Shown piece by piece: positions 29,523 to 38,448 of a DNA stretch of 64,000 nt; positions within the stretch are counted from its first letter, which is position 1, and each line of letters begins with the position of its first letter. A program made the position numbers and the translations under genes. The stretch covers positions 206,257-270,256 of the forward strand of contig JADKBK010000042.1 in assembly GCA_016715075.1 (NCBI GenBank), given 5' to 3'. The stretch is from Bacteroidales bacterium. GTDB lineage: Bacteria; Bacteroidota; Bacteroidia; Bacteroidales; VadinHA17. The notes beneath the pieces were generated by a model. It was not told the DNA's origin, ran no database searches, and worked only from the letters and a program-made list of their open reading frames with translations.

Positions 29523-30788
29523 ATGAATGCAATAAAAAAATTCTACAAAGACATTTCCAGTCCGATCATAATTATCGGAGCGCTCTTTTTCGTCTTTGGT
29601 TTCATCACCTGGATAAGTGCTGTGCTGGTCCCCTACCTGAAGATCGCCTGTGAGCTTACCAATTTTCAGTCATACCTCGTAGCATTCTCATTTTATATAG
29701 CTTACCTCTTTATGTCTGTTCCATCAGGCTGGCTGCTTGAATATACAGGATACAAGAAGGGAATGACTGCAGGGCTGGTAATAATGGCGATAGGGTCTCT
29801 CTTTTTTGTCCCTGCAGCACTGACAAGGACATATGGGTTATTCCTCACCGGTCTGTTTATACAGGGGGCAGGGATGGCGCTGCTGCAGACTGCCTCCAAT
29901 CCCTATGTTACAATTATCGGCCCTATAGAGAGTGCTGCAAAACGGATCAGCATAATGGGTATATGTAATGGAGTGGCAGGGGTATTGGCTCCTGCAATCC
30001 TTGGATTCATAACCCTGCAAGGGGCCGATGAAATCGTTCAGAAAGTAGCAACAATGACAGCTGATCAAAAGAGCCTTGAGCTGAATGCTCTTGCAACGAG
30101 GGTAATAATTCCATATATTTTCATTATGGTCTCCCTGCTTCTTCTTGCCGTTTTTTTGTATTTCTCCAATCTGCCTGATATTAATGCCGAAGAGGAGAAT
30201 GCCATTACTGATGAGGGTTCAGCTGAGAAAACAAATATATTCCAGTTTCCTCACCTGCTTCTGGGTGTACTTGCCATATTTCTATACACAGGAGTTGAGG
30301 TTATAGCAGGAAACACAATAATCAGCTATGGTGTTTTCCTTAATATCCCAATAGCCACTTCAAAATTCTTCTCGTCATTTACAATATTTGCCATGCTGGT
30401 CGGATATGTAATTGGGATTATCGCTATTCCCAAATATACCAGGCAGAACGATGCACTTGTTATTTCCGCAGTATTAGGACTGATCTTCGCCTTTATGGCT
30501 TTGATAACCAATGGATTCACCTCAGTGATGTTTATAGCCCTGCTTGGATTGGCAAACTCATTGATGTGGCCTTCAATCTGGCCTCTGGCAATAGCAGAGC
30601 TGGGACGCTTTACCAAGGTCGGATCATCCATGATGGTAATGGCAATCTCAGGAGCAGCGGTAATGCCTCTGCTATACGGCAAGCTTGCTGATCTCTATAC
30701 TCCAAAATCAGCATACTGGATAGTGATCCCAATCTACATCTATGTATTCTTTTTTGCTGTAAAGGGGCATAAGGTTCGCAGCAGATAA
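29523..30788 (+). CDS. FucP-type MFS sugar:proton symporter
   Basis: The 421-residue inner-membrane protein has about twelve hydrophobic helices and the look of the L-fucose/glucose/galactose:H+ symporter branch. The opening is IIIIGALFFVFGFITWISAVLVPYLK with helix-1 aromatic and acidic pattern, followed by the conserved SYLVAFSFYIAYLFMSVPSGWLLE, GAGMALLQTASNPYVTIIGP and the C-half motif GLANSLMWPSIWPLAIAELG. The location after GH29 suggests L-fucose import, but glucose/galactose and hexosamine carriers share these motifs. It is followed by a palindromic repeat between convergent genes. Confidence 0.88.
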   Translation: MNAIKKFYKDISSPIIIIGALFFVFGFITWISAVLVPYLKIACELTNFQSYLVAFSFYIAYLFMSVPSGWLLEYTGYKKGMTAGLVIMAIGSLFFVPAALTRTYGLFLTGLFIQGAGMALLQTASNPYVTIIGPIESAAKRISIMGICNGVAGVLAPAILGFITLQGADEIVQKVATMTADQKSLELNALATRVIIPYIFIMVSLLLLAVFLYFSNLPDINAEEENAITDEGSAEKTNIFQFPHLLLGVLAIFLYTGVEVIAGNTIISYGVFLNIPIATSKFFSSFTIFAMLVGYVIGIIAIPKYTRQNDALVISAVLGLIFAFMALITNGFTSVMFIALLGLANSLMWPSIWPLAIAELGRFTKVGSSMMVMAISGAAVMPLLYGKLADLYTPKSAYWIVIPIYIYVFFFAVKGHKVRSR

Positions 30789-30804
30789 AATCATAATAAA
30801 AAAA

Positions 30805-30917
30805 GGTTACACAGAGGTTCACAGAGAATCACAGAGGGACACAGAGAATAATGTAAGGATCTCTGTGGATCTCTGTGATCCCGATATCTATCGGGGCTCT
30901 GTGGATCTCTGTGTGAC
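30805..30917. repeat. Intergenic palindromic repeat, CACAGAG family, copy 2
   Basis: Four CACAGAG heptamers on the left face four CTCTGTG heptamers on the right, framed by GGTTACACAGAG and CTCTGTGTGAC. The right half contains TATCGGGGCTCTGTG, matching the interior of copy 1 at 1476-1587. It fills the gap between convergent stops and could act as a terminator in both directions. Confidence 0.85.
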
Positions 30918-30927
30918 TGAAAAATTC

Positions 30928-32145
30928 TTATCCTATAACTGCTTTTTGAATCTTATTTATTGCTTCGGCGAATTTATCCATATCCTCTTTGGGCCCAAGC
31001 ATAGCATGCTGAAGTATCCATACAGCTTCTTCATAGCAGGCTTTCTCGGTCACAGGACAGGAGACATTTTTATAGCTTACCTCTTCGGGAATTGCATAGC
31101 ACATAAAATTTTTCTGCTGGAACAGAGGCTGCTTATATAAAGGTTCAGGATATCCCATGAAGCATGGCACACCTTCTGCAGCAAGCATCTGTGCAAACTC
31201 CGCCTTTGCAAGGTTATTGAATTTTGATTTGTCGTATTTGAAAATATAGATATGATAACCGTGCACTGTCTCGCCTTTTCCTCTCACCAGAGGCTTTACA
31301 CCATCGATTTTCGCTATCAGGGAATTGAGATATGTACCGTTTTCATGACGTCGGAGTGTTTGCTCCTTCAGTCTTTTCAGCTGATGGACAAGAATAACAA
31401 CCTGCAGCTGTGTCATTCGGTAGTTGCATCCCAGATAATGATGTTCATACCATTGTCCACCTTTAATCCGACCCACATTACGAAGAGAATTCATCATATT
31501 ATAAAGATTCTCATCATTAGTGATTACCATTCCTCCTTCCCCGCATGTAAGGTTCTTGGACGACTGAAAGCTGAAGCATCCTGCATCGCCGATTGCACCA
31601 AGCTTTTGTCCCTTGTACTCTGCACCATGTCCGTGGCAGGCATCTTCAATAACCTTAAGATTATGCTTTTTAGCTATTGCCATTATTTTATCCATTTCGC
31701 AGGCCTGACCTGCAAAGTGAACCGGGATAATTGCTTTGGTCCTTGGGGTTATGGCAGCCTCTATCTTTTCCGGATCAAGATTATATGTATCAGGATCAAT
31801 ATCAACAAAAACGGGAACGCAGTTTGCTTCAAGAACAATTGTAGAGGTAGCGATGAAGGTATAGGGAGGAATTATCACTTCATCTCCCGGCTTTACTCCT
31901 GTGGCTATCAGGGCCAGACGAAGGGCTACTGACCCGTTAACGCATGTAAGGGCATACTTTGCTCCGCAGAACGCGGCAAACTCATCTTCAAATTCTCTGA
32001 CTATATCCCCGCAGTCTGGATTGCCCCATTTACCGCTTCGGACAACATCAGCTACAGCATTAATCTCCATTTCATCAAAAAGAGGCCATGCAAAGTTTTT
32101 ATCAATGGTTTTTGGGCCACCGTTAATTGCAAGATCTTGCTTCAT
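30928..32145 (-). CDS. DegT/DnrJ/EryC1/StrS family PLP aminotransferase
   Basis: This 405-residue fold-type I aminotransferase acts on keto-sugars or keto-cyclitols. Landmarks are NGSVALRLALIATGVKPGDEVI, PPYTFIATSTIVLEANCVPVFVD, VIEDACHGHGAEYKGQKLG and the PLP Lys in CFSFQSSKNLTCGEGG, followed by GCNYRMTQLQ. The N-terminus LAINGGPKTIDKNFAWPLFD is typical of the group paired with Gfo/Idh/MocA oxidoreductases. One such gene ends 9 bases upstream, so the pair could oxidise then aminate a sugar or inositol. Both look cytoplasmic. It is last in the long minus-strand run and ends next to a palindromic repeat. Confidence 0.92.
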   Translation of the reverse strand: MKQDLAINGGPKTIDKNFAWPLFDEMEINAVADVVRSGKWGNPDCGDIVREFEDEFAAFCGAKYALTCVNGSVALRLALIATGVKPGDEVIIPPYTFIATSTIVLEANCVPVFVDIDPDTYNLDPEKIEAAITPRTKAIIPVHFAGQACEMDKIMAIAKKHNLKVIEDACHGHGAEYKGQKLGAIGDAGCFSFQSSKNLTCGEGGMVITNDENLYNMMNSLRNVGRIKGGQWYEHHYLGCNYRMTQLQVVILVHQLKRLKEQTLRRHENGTYLNSLIAKIDGVKPLVRGKGETVHGYHIYIFKYDKSKFNNLAKAEFAQMLAAEGVPCFMGYPEPLYKQPLFQQKNFMCYAIPEEVSYKNVSCPVTEKACYEEAVWILQHAMLGPKEDMDKFAEAINKIQKAVIG

Positions 32146-32154
32146 AGTATTTAT

Positions 32155-33150
32155 TTAATTTATATGTTTATAACATAACTGAATTGCAAGGAGAGAAGAA
32201 AGAGATGTGCATTCCACCGGTTGAGAATTATTTTTTATGCATTTGGTGAAATAGGCTATCTCATTAAAATAACCTTCATTACCATCACCTGCCGGAACTT
32301 CCCTGACACTTTTATCATCAGCTATCTGAATAATCTCCCCTTTAAGAGTTGTGAACAGCACGCTGGCTTCTTCAAACTGTGCCATATAGGAAGCCTGGAA
32401 TGGAAAATTGGCATGAAATGTAAATCCTCCCTCAATTTTCACATGGAGAGTACTTTTCTTATAGCTCCACATGGCACTTACATAGTCATGATTGGTGTAT
32501 GGACCGGGAAGGTAATTGCATTTAATTTCAGATGGCATTCCAAGAAGATAGTTGGCATAGTCAATATCATGAATGACAAGATCGAATAATGCGCCTCCCG
32601 ACAGTTCCTTTACATTTTTTTCTTTCCACTGTCCCCAGGAAGGCAGACCGCAGAAACGCGAAAGAGACAAAAACTTCAGTTTTCCAAACTCCTGACTGTC
32701 AATCCATTTCTTAAGCTGTTGATAAGGAGGCATAAATCTTACAACATGCCCTATCATCAATATTTTCTTTCTCTTTTCAGCCAGCGCCACAAGTTCTTCC
32801 GCCTGCTTGATATTCAGGCAGAATGGTTTTTCAAGGAAAACATGTTTATCGTTCATCAGGGCTTTCTTTGTCATTTCATAATGAAGATTCACATGGGTGC
32901 ATATACTGACGGCATCCAGGTCTTCAGAACGAAGACACTCTTCCAGATCCGAATACTTACTTATCTCCGCCAGATCGGAAGTATCGATATTTCCTGTTGC
33001 TATATTTCCAATTCCTGATTTCAGGTTCTTCTCAATTGTATCAGGCTTTATGTCAACGATGGCTTTTAAGATAAGGTCAGGGTTCCTGAGGATGTTCAAA
33101 GTATGGGTTATTCCCATAAAGCCGAAACCAACAACTGCTACTTTAATCAT
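32155..33150 (-). CDS. Cytoplasmic Gfo/Idh/MocA family oxidoreductase
   Basis: A 331-residue NAD(P)-dependent dehydrogenase without a signal peptide. The Rossmann loop is KVAVVGFGFMGITH, the canonical catalytic motif is FLEKPFCLN, and the C-terminal sheet domain holds GALFDLVIHDIDYANYLLG with the active-site Asp/His-like residues. Members oxidise hydroxyl groups of sugars, sugar derivatives or inositols. It sits 9 bases upstream of the DegT aminotransferase, with which it likely forms a two-step oxidation and transamination module. Unlike the other copy in this window, at 23674-25263, it has no twin-arginine signal and an intact E-K-P motif. Confidence 0.92.
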   Translation of the reverse strand: MIKVAVVGFGFMGITHTLNILRNPDLILKAIVDIKPDTIEKNLKSGIGNIATGNIDTSDLAEISKYSDLEECLRSEDLDAVSICTHVNLHYEMTKKALMNDKHVFLEKPFCLNIKQAEELVALAEKRKKILMIGHVVRFMPPYQQLKKWIDSQEFGKLKFLSLSRFCGLPSWGQWKEKNVKELSGGALFDLVIHDIDYANYLLGMPSEIKCNYLPGPYTNHDYVSAMWSYKKSTLHVKIEGGFTFHANFPFQASYMAQFEEASVLFTTLKGEIIQIADDKSVREVPAGDGNEGYFNEIAYFTKCIKNNSQPVECTSLSSLLAIQLCYKHIN

Positions 33151-33314
33151 TTTAAAAATATTTTTTGGTAACTGATCTATTTAAAACAGCTCCGATGAAC
33201 AATGCGACCAGAGTCTAAAAGTATTAAAACAAAAGATTATCTCTATTCGTAAGTTTTGCTGAATTCTGATATGAAATTGTCAGAAATGGAAGAAACAGCA
33301 CTATCGAAGGTAAA

Positions 33315-34616
33315 TTATTTCAGATCGTACAGCATTCTGAGAGCCTTTTTTATAACAATATCATCAGCACCGATGGCAAAATGTGTTGAATTGATTTCAT
33401 ATCCGCCCTCTTTATAAAGTGCAGCCGGAGGCAGATATCCGCTGCTTCCGTTGCAATGAGTAATTATAAAAGTATGCCTGAAAGGGGAACCTGCTTTTAT
33501 TGCCATCCCTATTTCAGTAAGCATTTCCACATTAAACGAGATAAAGGCAACATCATTTCCAATGTGAGCAGCTGTAATTGTAACAGGAACAGTTTTCTGC
33601 TGATCGAGAGCAGGCAGCTCTTCGTCTTTTTCATCGAGACTCTTCCTTGGACATTGAATTATTTCAAAAGCTGAACTTATCTCCCCGCCCGGGAGTGTAT
33701 TCTTTATATCCATGAAAACATGAACAACCTCTTCACCCAGGAGTGTTCCCAGGAGTACCGTTTCAGGAATCCATCCGTTTTCGGTGTTGAATGAAGGAAG
33801 TATCCTGTACCACGGGTCAATATTGCCTGAGGCTCCTGCAAAAACCGGAGAAACAAAATCTTTACCAAGTATCTGCTCAACAAACTGTTCTGATATGCCG
33901 AGCACGTCACCACTGATCATCATGTTATCGGGGCCAAGGGAGGTAGCATGGGTAGCATAGTCAAAAATTGCTCCAACAGGCTTGCCATCGGTATCAGTAA
34001 TTTTGAGTACCAGCACCTCTTTATCAGTTACTCCATAGGGATTCCGGCCGAGAGTAACCGAACCATCACTCGTTGTCTCACGCCGGTTAGACCCCACTGG
34101 TGAATAACCTTTTCCGGCTCCGGTATTAACCGGTCTGAGATTCTTCAATGCATCACCAACAACAGTCAGGATTTTCTGCTGCAACACTCTGGTGTACTGA
34201 ACATTGTTGATATGCAATTTATTAACATCAAGTGAAATAACAGGAGAACTGTGTGAATGAATTGCTGCGAGAAAGAATTCTGAATCCTTAAGCCCGAACT
34301 TTTCCATGACACTCTTCTTTATAACAGAGTAAAGAGTATCGGTATAAGATCCTAAATCCGTTGATACCATTACTATCTTTTTTCCTCCGTTTTCAAATGC
34401 CACTGCACGTGCATACAAATGGTCGTGGATGCCCTCAGAAGGAGTTTTTCTTGAAGCATATCCATATAGCATAACAGGGATATCAGGGGTTATATCAGCT
34501 TTTGCGATTCCTGCACGCAAAACTCCGGTTTTAAGTGATTGCTTATCAGATTGACCCGCAGCAATAAAGAAGACAGAAAGTGCCAGCACAAATAGTAAAA
34601 TGCTCCTGATTTTCAT
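33315..34616 (-). CDS. Secreted neutral/alkaline ceramidase-like protein, second copy
   Basis: The 433-residue exported protein (signal to FIAAG-Q) has the compact neutral/alkaline ceramidase N-domain without any insertion. Landmarks are LRAGIAKADITPD, VMLYGYASRKTPSEGIHDH, LYARAVAFENGGKKIVMVSTD, the zinc-type FLAAIHSHSSPV, FDYATHATSLGPDN, and FAGASGNIDPWY. In the propeller-bearing relative (27530-29461) the join of the two flanks corresponds to the short GYASRKTPSEGIHDHLYARA segment here, which shows that the other protein carries an insert. A GGAGG ribosome-binding site lies 5-9 bases before the start. The C-terminal domain of classical ceramidases is missing. The lipid or glycan substrate is unknown. 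Confidence 0.85.
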   Translation of the reverse strand: MKIRSILLFVLALSVFFIAAGQSDKQSLKTGVLRAGIAKADITPDIPVMLYGYASRKTPSEGIHDHLYARAVAFENGGKKIVMVSTDLGSYTDTLYSVIKKSVMEKFGLKDSEFFLAAIHSHSSPVISLDVNKLHINNVQYTRVLQQKILTVVGDALKNLRPVNTGAGKGYSPVGSNRRETTSDGSVTLGRNPYGVTDKEVLVLKITDTDGKPVGAIFDYATHATSLGPDNMMISGDVLGISEQFVEQILGKDFVSPVFAGASGNIDPWYRILPSFNTENGWIPETVLLGTLLGEEVVHVFMDIKNTLPGGEISSAFEIIQCPRKSLDEKDEELPALDQQKTVPVTITAAHIGNDVAFISFNVEMLTEIGMAIKAGSPFRHTFIITHCNGSSGYLPPAALYKEGGYEINSTHFAIGADDIVIKKALRMLYDLK

Positions 34617-34758
34617 ATTTACCTCCGCTATTTATGGTTTATCTTTGAATAGTACCAAGGTCCCAAAAAAAATGATCATCTCCAAACTTGCCGGGGAAAC
34701 ATTATTTGTATAATCAGAATCAATCTTGTTGAAAAGTGTTGTCACCGGACTATTATAG

Positions 34759-36021
34759 TTACTTTTCAGCACTGCTTAGAAATTTATAAAAAACATCATT
34801 CAGGTTTGAACCGATATCCATCCAGTCATACTGTGTCGGCATCCTGCCAAGACTACTGATCCAGTTTGCATTGAGTTCATAAACTATAGCTTCAATTCCA
34901 TATCGCCTGTATAAACCATTTTCAAACAGTACAAAGGATTCCTGTTGCCCTGGTGTCTCCCAGGAGTATTGCACATTTTCCGAAAAAGTAGTATTCTCAC
35001 GCATAAGCAATTCAAAGAGCTGCATCCTTTTTACGAAGATGGAATCATCCTTCCGGTGGGTTGCCAGATTAATTCCGCCTGCATCATCATTATGAATGTC
35101 AATTCCAAGAGATGGTCTTATCCCTTTTTTAATCAAATCTTCAATGAATTTTTCAAGTGCATATTTCTCAGGGCATAAGGCAGGATCTGACATTTTATCC
35201 CATTTTCTGTTCATATCCATTCCCGCTGCATTAAAGCGTGTCATACCCCTTACCACTCCATCCTTGTTCGCCATTGGCATAATATAGACGCAGAATGTCT
35301 CGTTCCATTTTTTTGAGTTTTCACCGATAAATTTATTTATCAGCCCTTCCACAACCCAATTACCGCCCGGTTCCCATGGATGTGCCCTCGCCCGGATTAT
35401 GACAGAATATTTTGCTGTCGGATTTCCAAGCTGTATTATTTCAAGGGGTCTTTTTTCAATTGTAGTACCGATATTTATGACCTTGAAGAGTTTGTTGCCC
35501 TGATATTTTTTTTTGAGATCCTCGAGATTGGAAAGAGTGTAAACCGGAAGCCTTGCGACCCATACATTTTTTTTTGCCATCGTGAAATCAACCAGGAGTT
35601 CTCTTTCACCAGAGAACCTGGTCATGACCGGGATCCAGTTCTTTCTGTCATACGAGATATAACATGAAATCGGGTGTTTTTTATCCCACCACTCTGTTGC
35701 TGGGGTTCCGTTATAAACTTCGTTGACAATCTTTGCAATAGATATTCTGATATGTGTTCCGCTGTCAGCGTCTATCCTGAAATGCCAATGCGTCGTCTGA
35801 CGGTTTAGTGATTCGCGCTCATAATCAGGAAGAAGAGATATTTTTAATATGGTATCTCCCTGAAGATTCCAGCATAATGGCGAACCATTTTCAAAATACC
35901 AGTCAAGGAATTTGATTTTCAGTTTCTCAGGGCTTTGTCCGGAAACAATAGCGCTTTCCGAAAATATCCTTATCAGAGAAATAGAGACAGCAAGGACAAG
36001 CTCTTTAACAGAAATTCTCAT
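34759..36021 (-). CDS. Secreted M14 zinc carboxypeptidase-like protein (CCP-type)
   Basis: The 420-residue protein has a signal peptide and a ~150-residue beta-sandwich before the catalytic domain, the arrangement seen in cytosolic-carboxypeptidase-type (M14D/AGBL) enzymes. Zinc ligands and substrate residues are visible: H-x-x-E in ARAHPWEPGGNW, NRKW with the substrate-binding Arg, the third ligand in GIDIHND, and the catalytic Glu in AIVYELNANW. It should trim amino acids from peptides or amide-linked side groups. A peptidase in a glycan locus may attack glycopeptides. 142 bases separate it from the ceramidase-like gene, so a separate promoter is possible. Confidence 0.85.
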   Translation of the reverse strand: MRISVKELVLAVSISLIRIFSESAIVSGQSPEKLKIKFLDWYFENGSPLCWNLQGDTILKISLLPDYERESLNRQTTHWHFRIDADSGTHIRISIAKIVNEVYNGTPATEWWDKKHPISCYISYDRKNWIPVMTRFSGERELLVDFTMAKKNVWVARLPVYTLSNLEDLKKKYQGNKLFKVINIGTTIEKRPLEIIQLGNPTAKYSVIIRARAHPWEPGGNWVVEGLINKFIGENSKKWNETFCVYIMPMANKDGVVRGMTRFNAAGMDMNRKWDKMSDPALCPEKYALEKFIEDLIKKGIRPSLGIDIHNDDAGGINLATHRKDDSIFVKRMQLFELLMRENTTFSENVQYSWETPGQQESFVLFENGLYRRYGIEAIVYELNANWISSLGRMPTQYDWMDIGSNLNDVFYKFLSSAEK

Positions 36022-36106
36022 TTTAACAAGGGTTATTTATAACGCTTTTTGATAAATAATGATTGTGATACAAAATCCACTTATAGTTCAGAAACATTGT
36101 ATTATT

Positions 36107-36192
36107 GCCTTTGTGTGCCTTTGTGTTAACCTCTGTGTAACTTCGTGTTTAAACACGAAGGACACTAAGGATATCACAAAGGTACTCAAAGG
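36107..36192. repeat. Intergenic palindromic repeat, CCTTTGTG family, copy 3
   Basis: The centre is a perfect 20-base palindrome, CTTCGTGTTTAAACACGAAG, at 36141-36160. It is flanked on the left by CCTTTGTG, CCTTTGTG and CCTCTGTG, and on the right by GGACACTAAGG and CACAAAGG. The last unit (CTCTGTG) is shared with the other repeat family, which suggests that the two families are related. It lies 16 bases from the stop of the double esterase. Confidence 0.85.
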
Positions 36193-36207
36193 ATTTTTCA
36201 GAAATTA

Positions 36208-38403
36208 CTATTTAATCCAATCCCCAAAAAGAGCATTCGGATCATCGTAATCCGTCAGTGAGAATATCATAAGATTTCCTTCAGCGTTTTTGTTTCTATA
36301 CCCATTCCTTACAACTTCAAGATCATCATTGATAGCGGCGCTGTCATCTGTTTTTCCATACCCGTCAGTAACACCTGCCATCATGAGCTTTCTGGGTGCG
36401 AGAGCAGCTTCAATATCAGGAATGTCAAATGCCTTTAAAGCACCGGGTACAACTCCTGGTATAAAAGATGAACTGTAATAGTGGTTTTTTACTATTGATA
36501 GATATGATGAATAGGGTTGAATAAGTGCTATTCTGGTTATTGACTGATCAAAGGCTGCCGCATGGATGAGAACCGGCGCCATCTCCTTTATTGATACAGC
36601 AGAAACCTCGTTCACTTTACCGTCCCTTTTCAGTATCCCGGTAAGCTTGACAACATCTGCGGCCCTTATCCCGACTATACTTCTTCCGATCAGGATTGAG
36701 GCGTACCAAAGATTATGCGATCCGCCTTCGATGTATGCATCACCCCGGAAAACTCCTGGCCCCATTTCCCCTGCTCCGACAATATCGGGAGCCAGAACCG
36801 TAAAGCCTTGTCTGACAAACCATTCCATCTCTCCTCCTTCTGCAGCCACTGCCGCTTTACCACCAGGGTGAAGGATTATAACTGCTTTAGAAGATCCGCC
36901 GGAAGGCTTCATGAGGAGGTATGGAATAATATAGTTACCCTCCCCTTTCACAAAGTATTTTTCAATACAATATCCTTCCTTCTGGTAGCGTCCCGAAAAA
37001 ACAGGATTATCATTTACGGCAGGTTCATGGTAGCCTGAAAGTATTTTTGCTGCTGTAAGAACATCCTGATCCTGCCTTTCAGAGGCGGACCTTGCAGCTT
37101 TCAAATTCAGTTCCAGTTTTTCAGCCTCTTTCCTGTTAAGGCTGTATACCGTCTCACCTCCGAGAGATGTTGAAACCTGCCCTGTTGGGGTAACCCTCAT
37201 TTCATCTGTTGTCAGAATTTTAACTGACTCATCCTGAGAATTGCCCGGGTTTTTCAGATGTTCCTGGAAGAAGGAGTACATTGCCTCCCTGTTTTTCTTT
37301 GTCGAAGCATGCGGATAATCATCCTCAACCCTTCCGAAATTTCGTTCCATGCCATATGATTTATAAATCAGTGAGACCTCCTTCTCAGTCTCCATTGCTC
37401 CCTGGATGCTGAACATATCCCTTGTGGTGGTTATCATCAATGCGGGCTTTGGAGCTCTCACAGCCAACAGATCACCATGATCTATTCCCCTGGAGATTTC
37501 ATTGAAAAGATTCTGTTCGGCATCCTGATTGCCAATGGTCTGAAGGAGTCTGGTAAAATTTGTAATGTAACATTCCGGTGCTGCTGCATAAATTCGTTGG
37601 TCCATTGCGGCAATATAAGCAGATTGGGTTCCTCCCCCGGAACGTCCGGTAATTCCGATTCTTTCGGGATCAACCTCTTTACGGGTAAGAAGATAATCGA
37701 CAGCCCTGATTCCATCCCAGATCATATAACGGGCTTCGGAACTTCCGGTAATAAAGGCCTGAGTTCCAGGATAAGAGTGTTCGGTGGTCGGGCCTCCAAC
37801 AATTGATTTTCCGGATTTGGGATCATAGTACTCAAGCCTTTCTCCTTGTCCCACCGGATCGAAGGCAAAAACGATGAAACCCTTTCTGACAAGGTTGAGT
37901 ATTACATGCTGATAAACTTCACCCCTGTAACCATCGGCAGCATGACCGCTGCAATAGATTATTACCGGGAATTTTTTGTTTTTTTTAACTCCACGCGGAA
38001 TGAATAATGATGATGTTACTGTGAAACCCGGCTGGGATTCGAACACTATATGTTCGATCCTGAATGTATCTCTCTCAATTGTCCTTAGGATTCTGGCATT
38101 CAATGGTGTCTTTTCAGGAAAGGGACCAACAATTTCCAGTAAAGTTGCTCCCAGAACCTTCTGTCTTTGCTGCCACTCAGTGAGAGAGCTGATCCGGCTG
38201 ATCTCTTTACTGCGTATTGACAACATATCGAAGGCCTGTCCGGCAATATAATGATACAGCGAGTTAGGTGCATCAGTGTACTGAAGCCAGTTTTCACCCA
38301 GTATTTCATAATCATTCTGACCCTTCAATGCTGAACCTGAAAGAACAAGCATCAGACAAAGTGTGAAAAGTCTTTGACTTAAAGACCAGTATATTTTTAT
38401 CAT
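36208..38403 (-). CDS. Secreted double alpha/beta-hydrolase esterase with degenerate second domain
   Basis: A signal peptide (to ALKG-Q) precedes two alpha/beta-hydrolase domains in 731 residues. The first (~90-390) looks like an acetylxylan-esterase or glucuronoyl-esterase-type hydrolase: FPVIIYCSGHAADGYRGE, FVFAFDPVGQGER, the nucleophile elbow GITGRSGGGTQSAYIAA, an Asp in TTTRDMFSI and His in DYPHASTKKN. The second (~490-731) repeats the fold (VIILHPGGKAAVAAEGG, VLAPDIVGAGEMGPG), but the position of the elbow reads EVSAVSIKEMAPVLIHAAA, so no G-x-S-x-G is present. Only the first half is likely to be active. It sits between GH43 and M14 genes and probably removes ester groups from the glycan. 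Confidence 0.85.
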   Translation of the reverse strand: MIKIYWSLSQRLFTLCLMLVLSGSALKGQNDYEILGENWLQYTDAPNSLYHYIAGQAFDMLSIRSKEISRISSLTEWQQRQKVLGATLLEIVGPFPEKTPLNARILRTIERDTFRIEHIVFESQPGFTVTSSLFIPRGVKKNKKFPVIIYCSGHAADGYRGEVYQHVILNLVRKGFIVFAFDPVGQGERLEYYDPKSGKSIVGGPTTEHSYPGTQAFITGSSEARYMIWDGIRAVDYLLTRKEVDPERIGITGRSGGGTQSAYIAAMDQRIYAAAPECYITNFTRLLQTIGNQDAEQNLFNEISRGIDHGDLLAVRAPKPALMITTTRDMFSIQGAMETEKEVSLIYKSYGMERNFGRVEDDYPHASTKKNREAMYSFFQEHLKNPGNSQDESVKILTTDEMRVTPTGQVSTSLGGETVYSLNRKEAEKLELNLKAARSASERQDQDVLTAAKILSGYHEPAVNDNPVFSGRYQKEGYCIEKYFVKGEGNYIIPYLLMKPSGGSSKAVIILHPGGKAAVAAEGGEMEWFVRQGFTVLAPDIVGAGEMGPGVFRGDAYIEGGSHNLWYASILIGRSIVGIRAADVVKLTGILKRDGKVNEVSAVSIKEMAPVLIHAAAFDQSITRIALIQPYSSYLSIVKNHYYSSSFIPGVVPGALKAFDIPDIEAALAPRKLMMAGVTDGYGKTDDSAAINDDLEVVRNGYRNKNAEGNLMIFSLTDYDDPNALFGDWIK

Positions 38404-38448
38404 GTTATTGTATCTGTGTTTTTTAAAATATCAGTATTATTCTGAAAA

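Noticed and set aside
29523..30788. Naming the symporter fucP
   Set aside because: Glucose/galactose and N-acetylhexosamine symporters share the same motifs; the GH29 neighbour is only circumstantial.
31252..31932. 226-codon plus-strand frame inside the DegT aminotransferase gene
   Set aside because: Antisense to a complete PLP enzyme with all motifs; Cys/His/Ile-rich composition is typical of a shadow frame.
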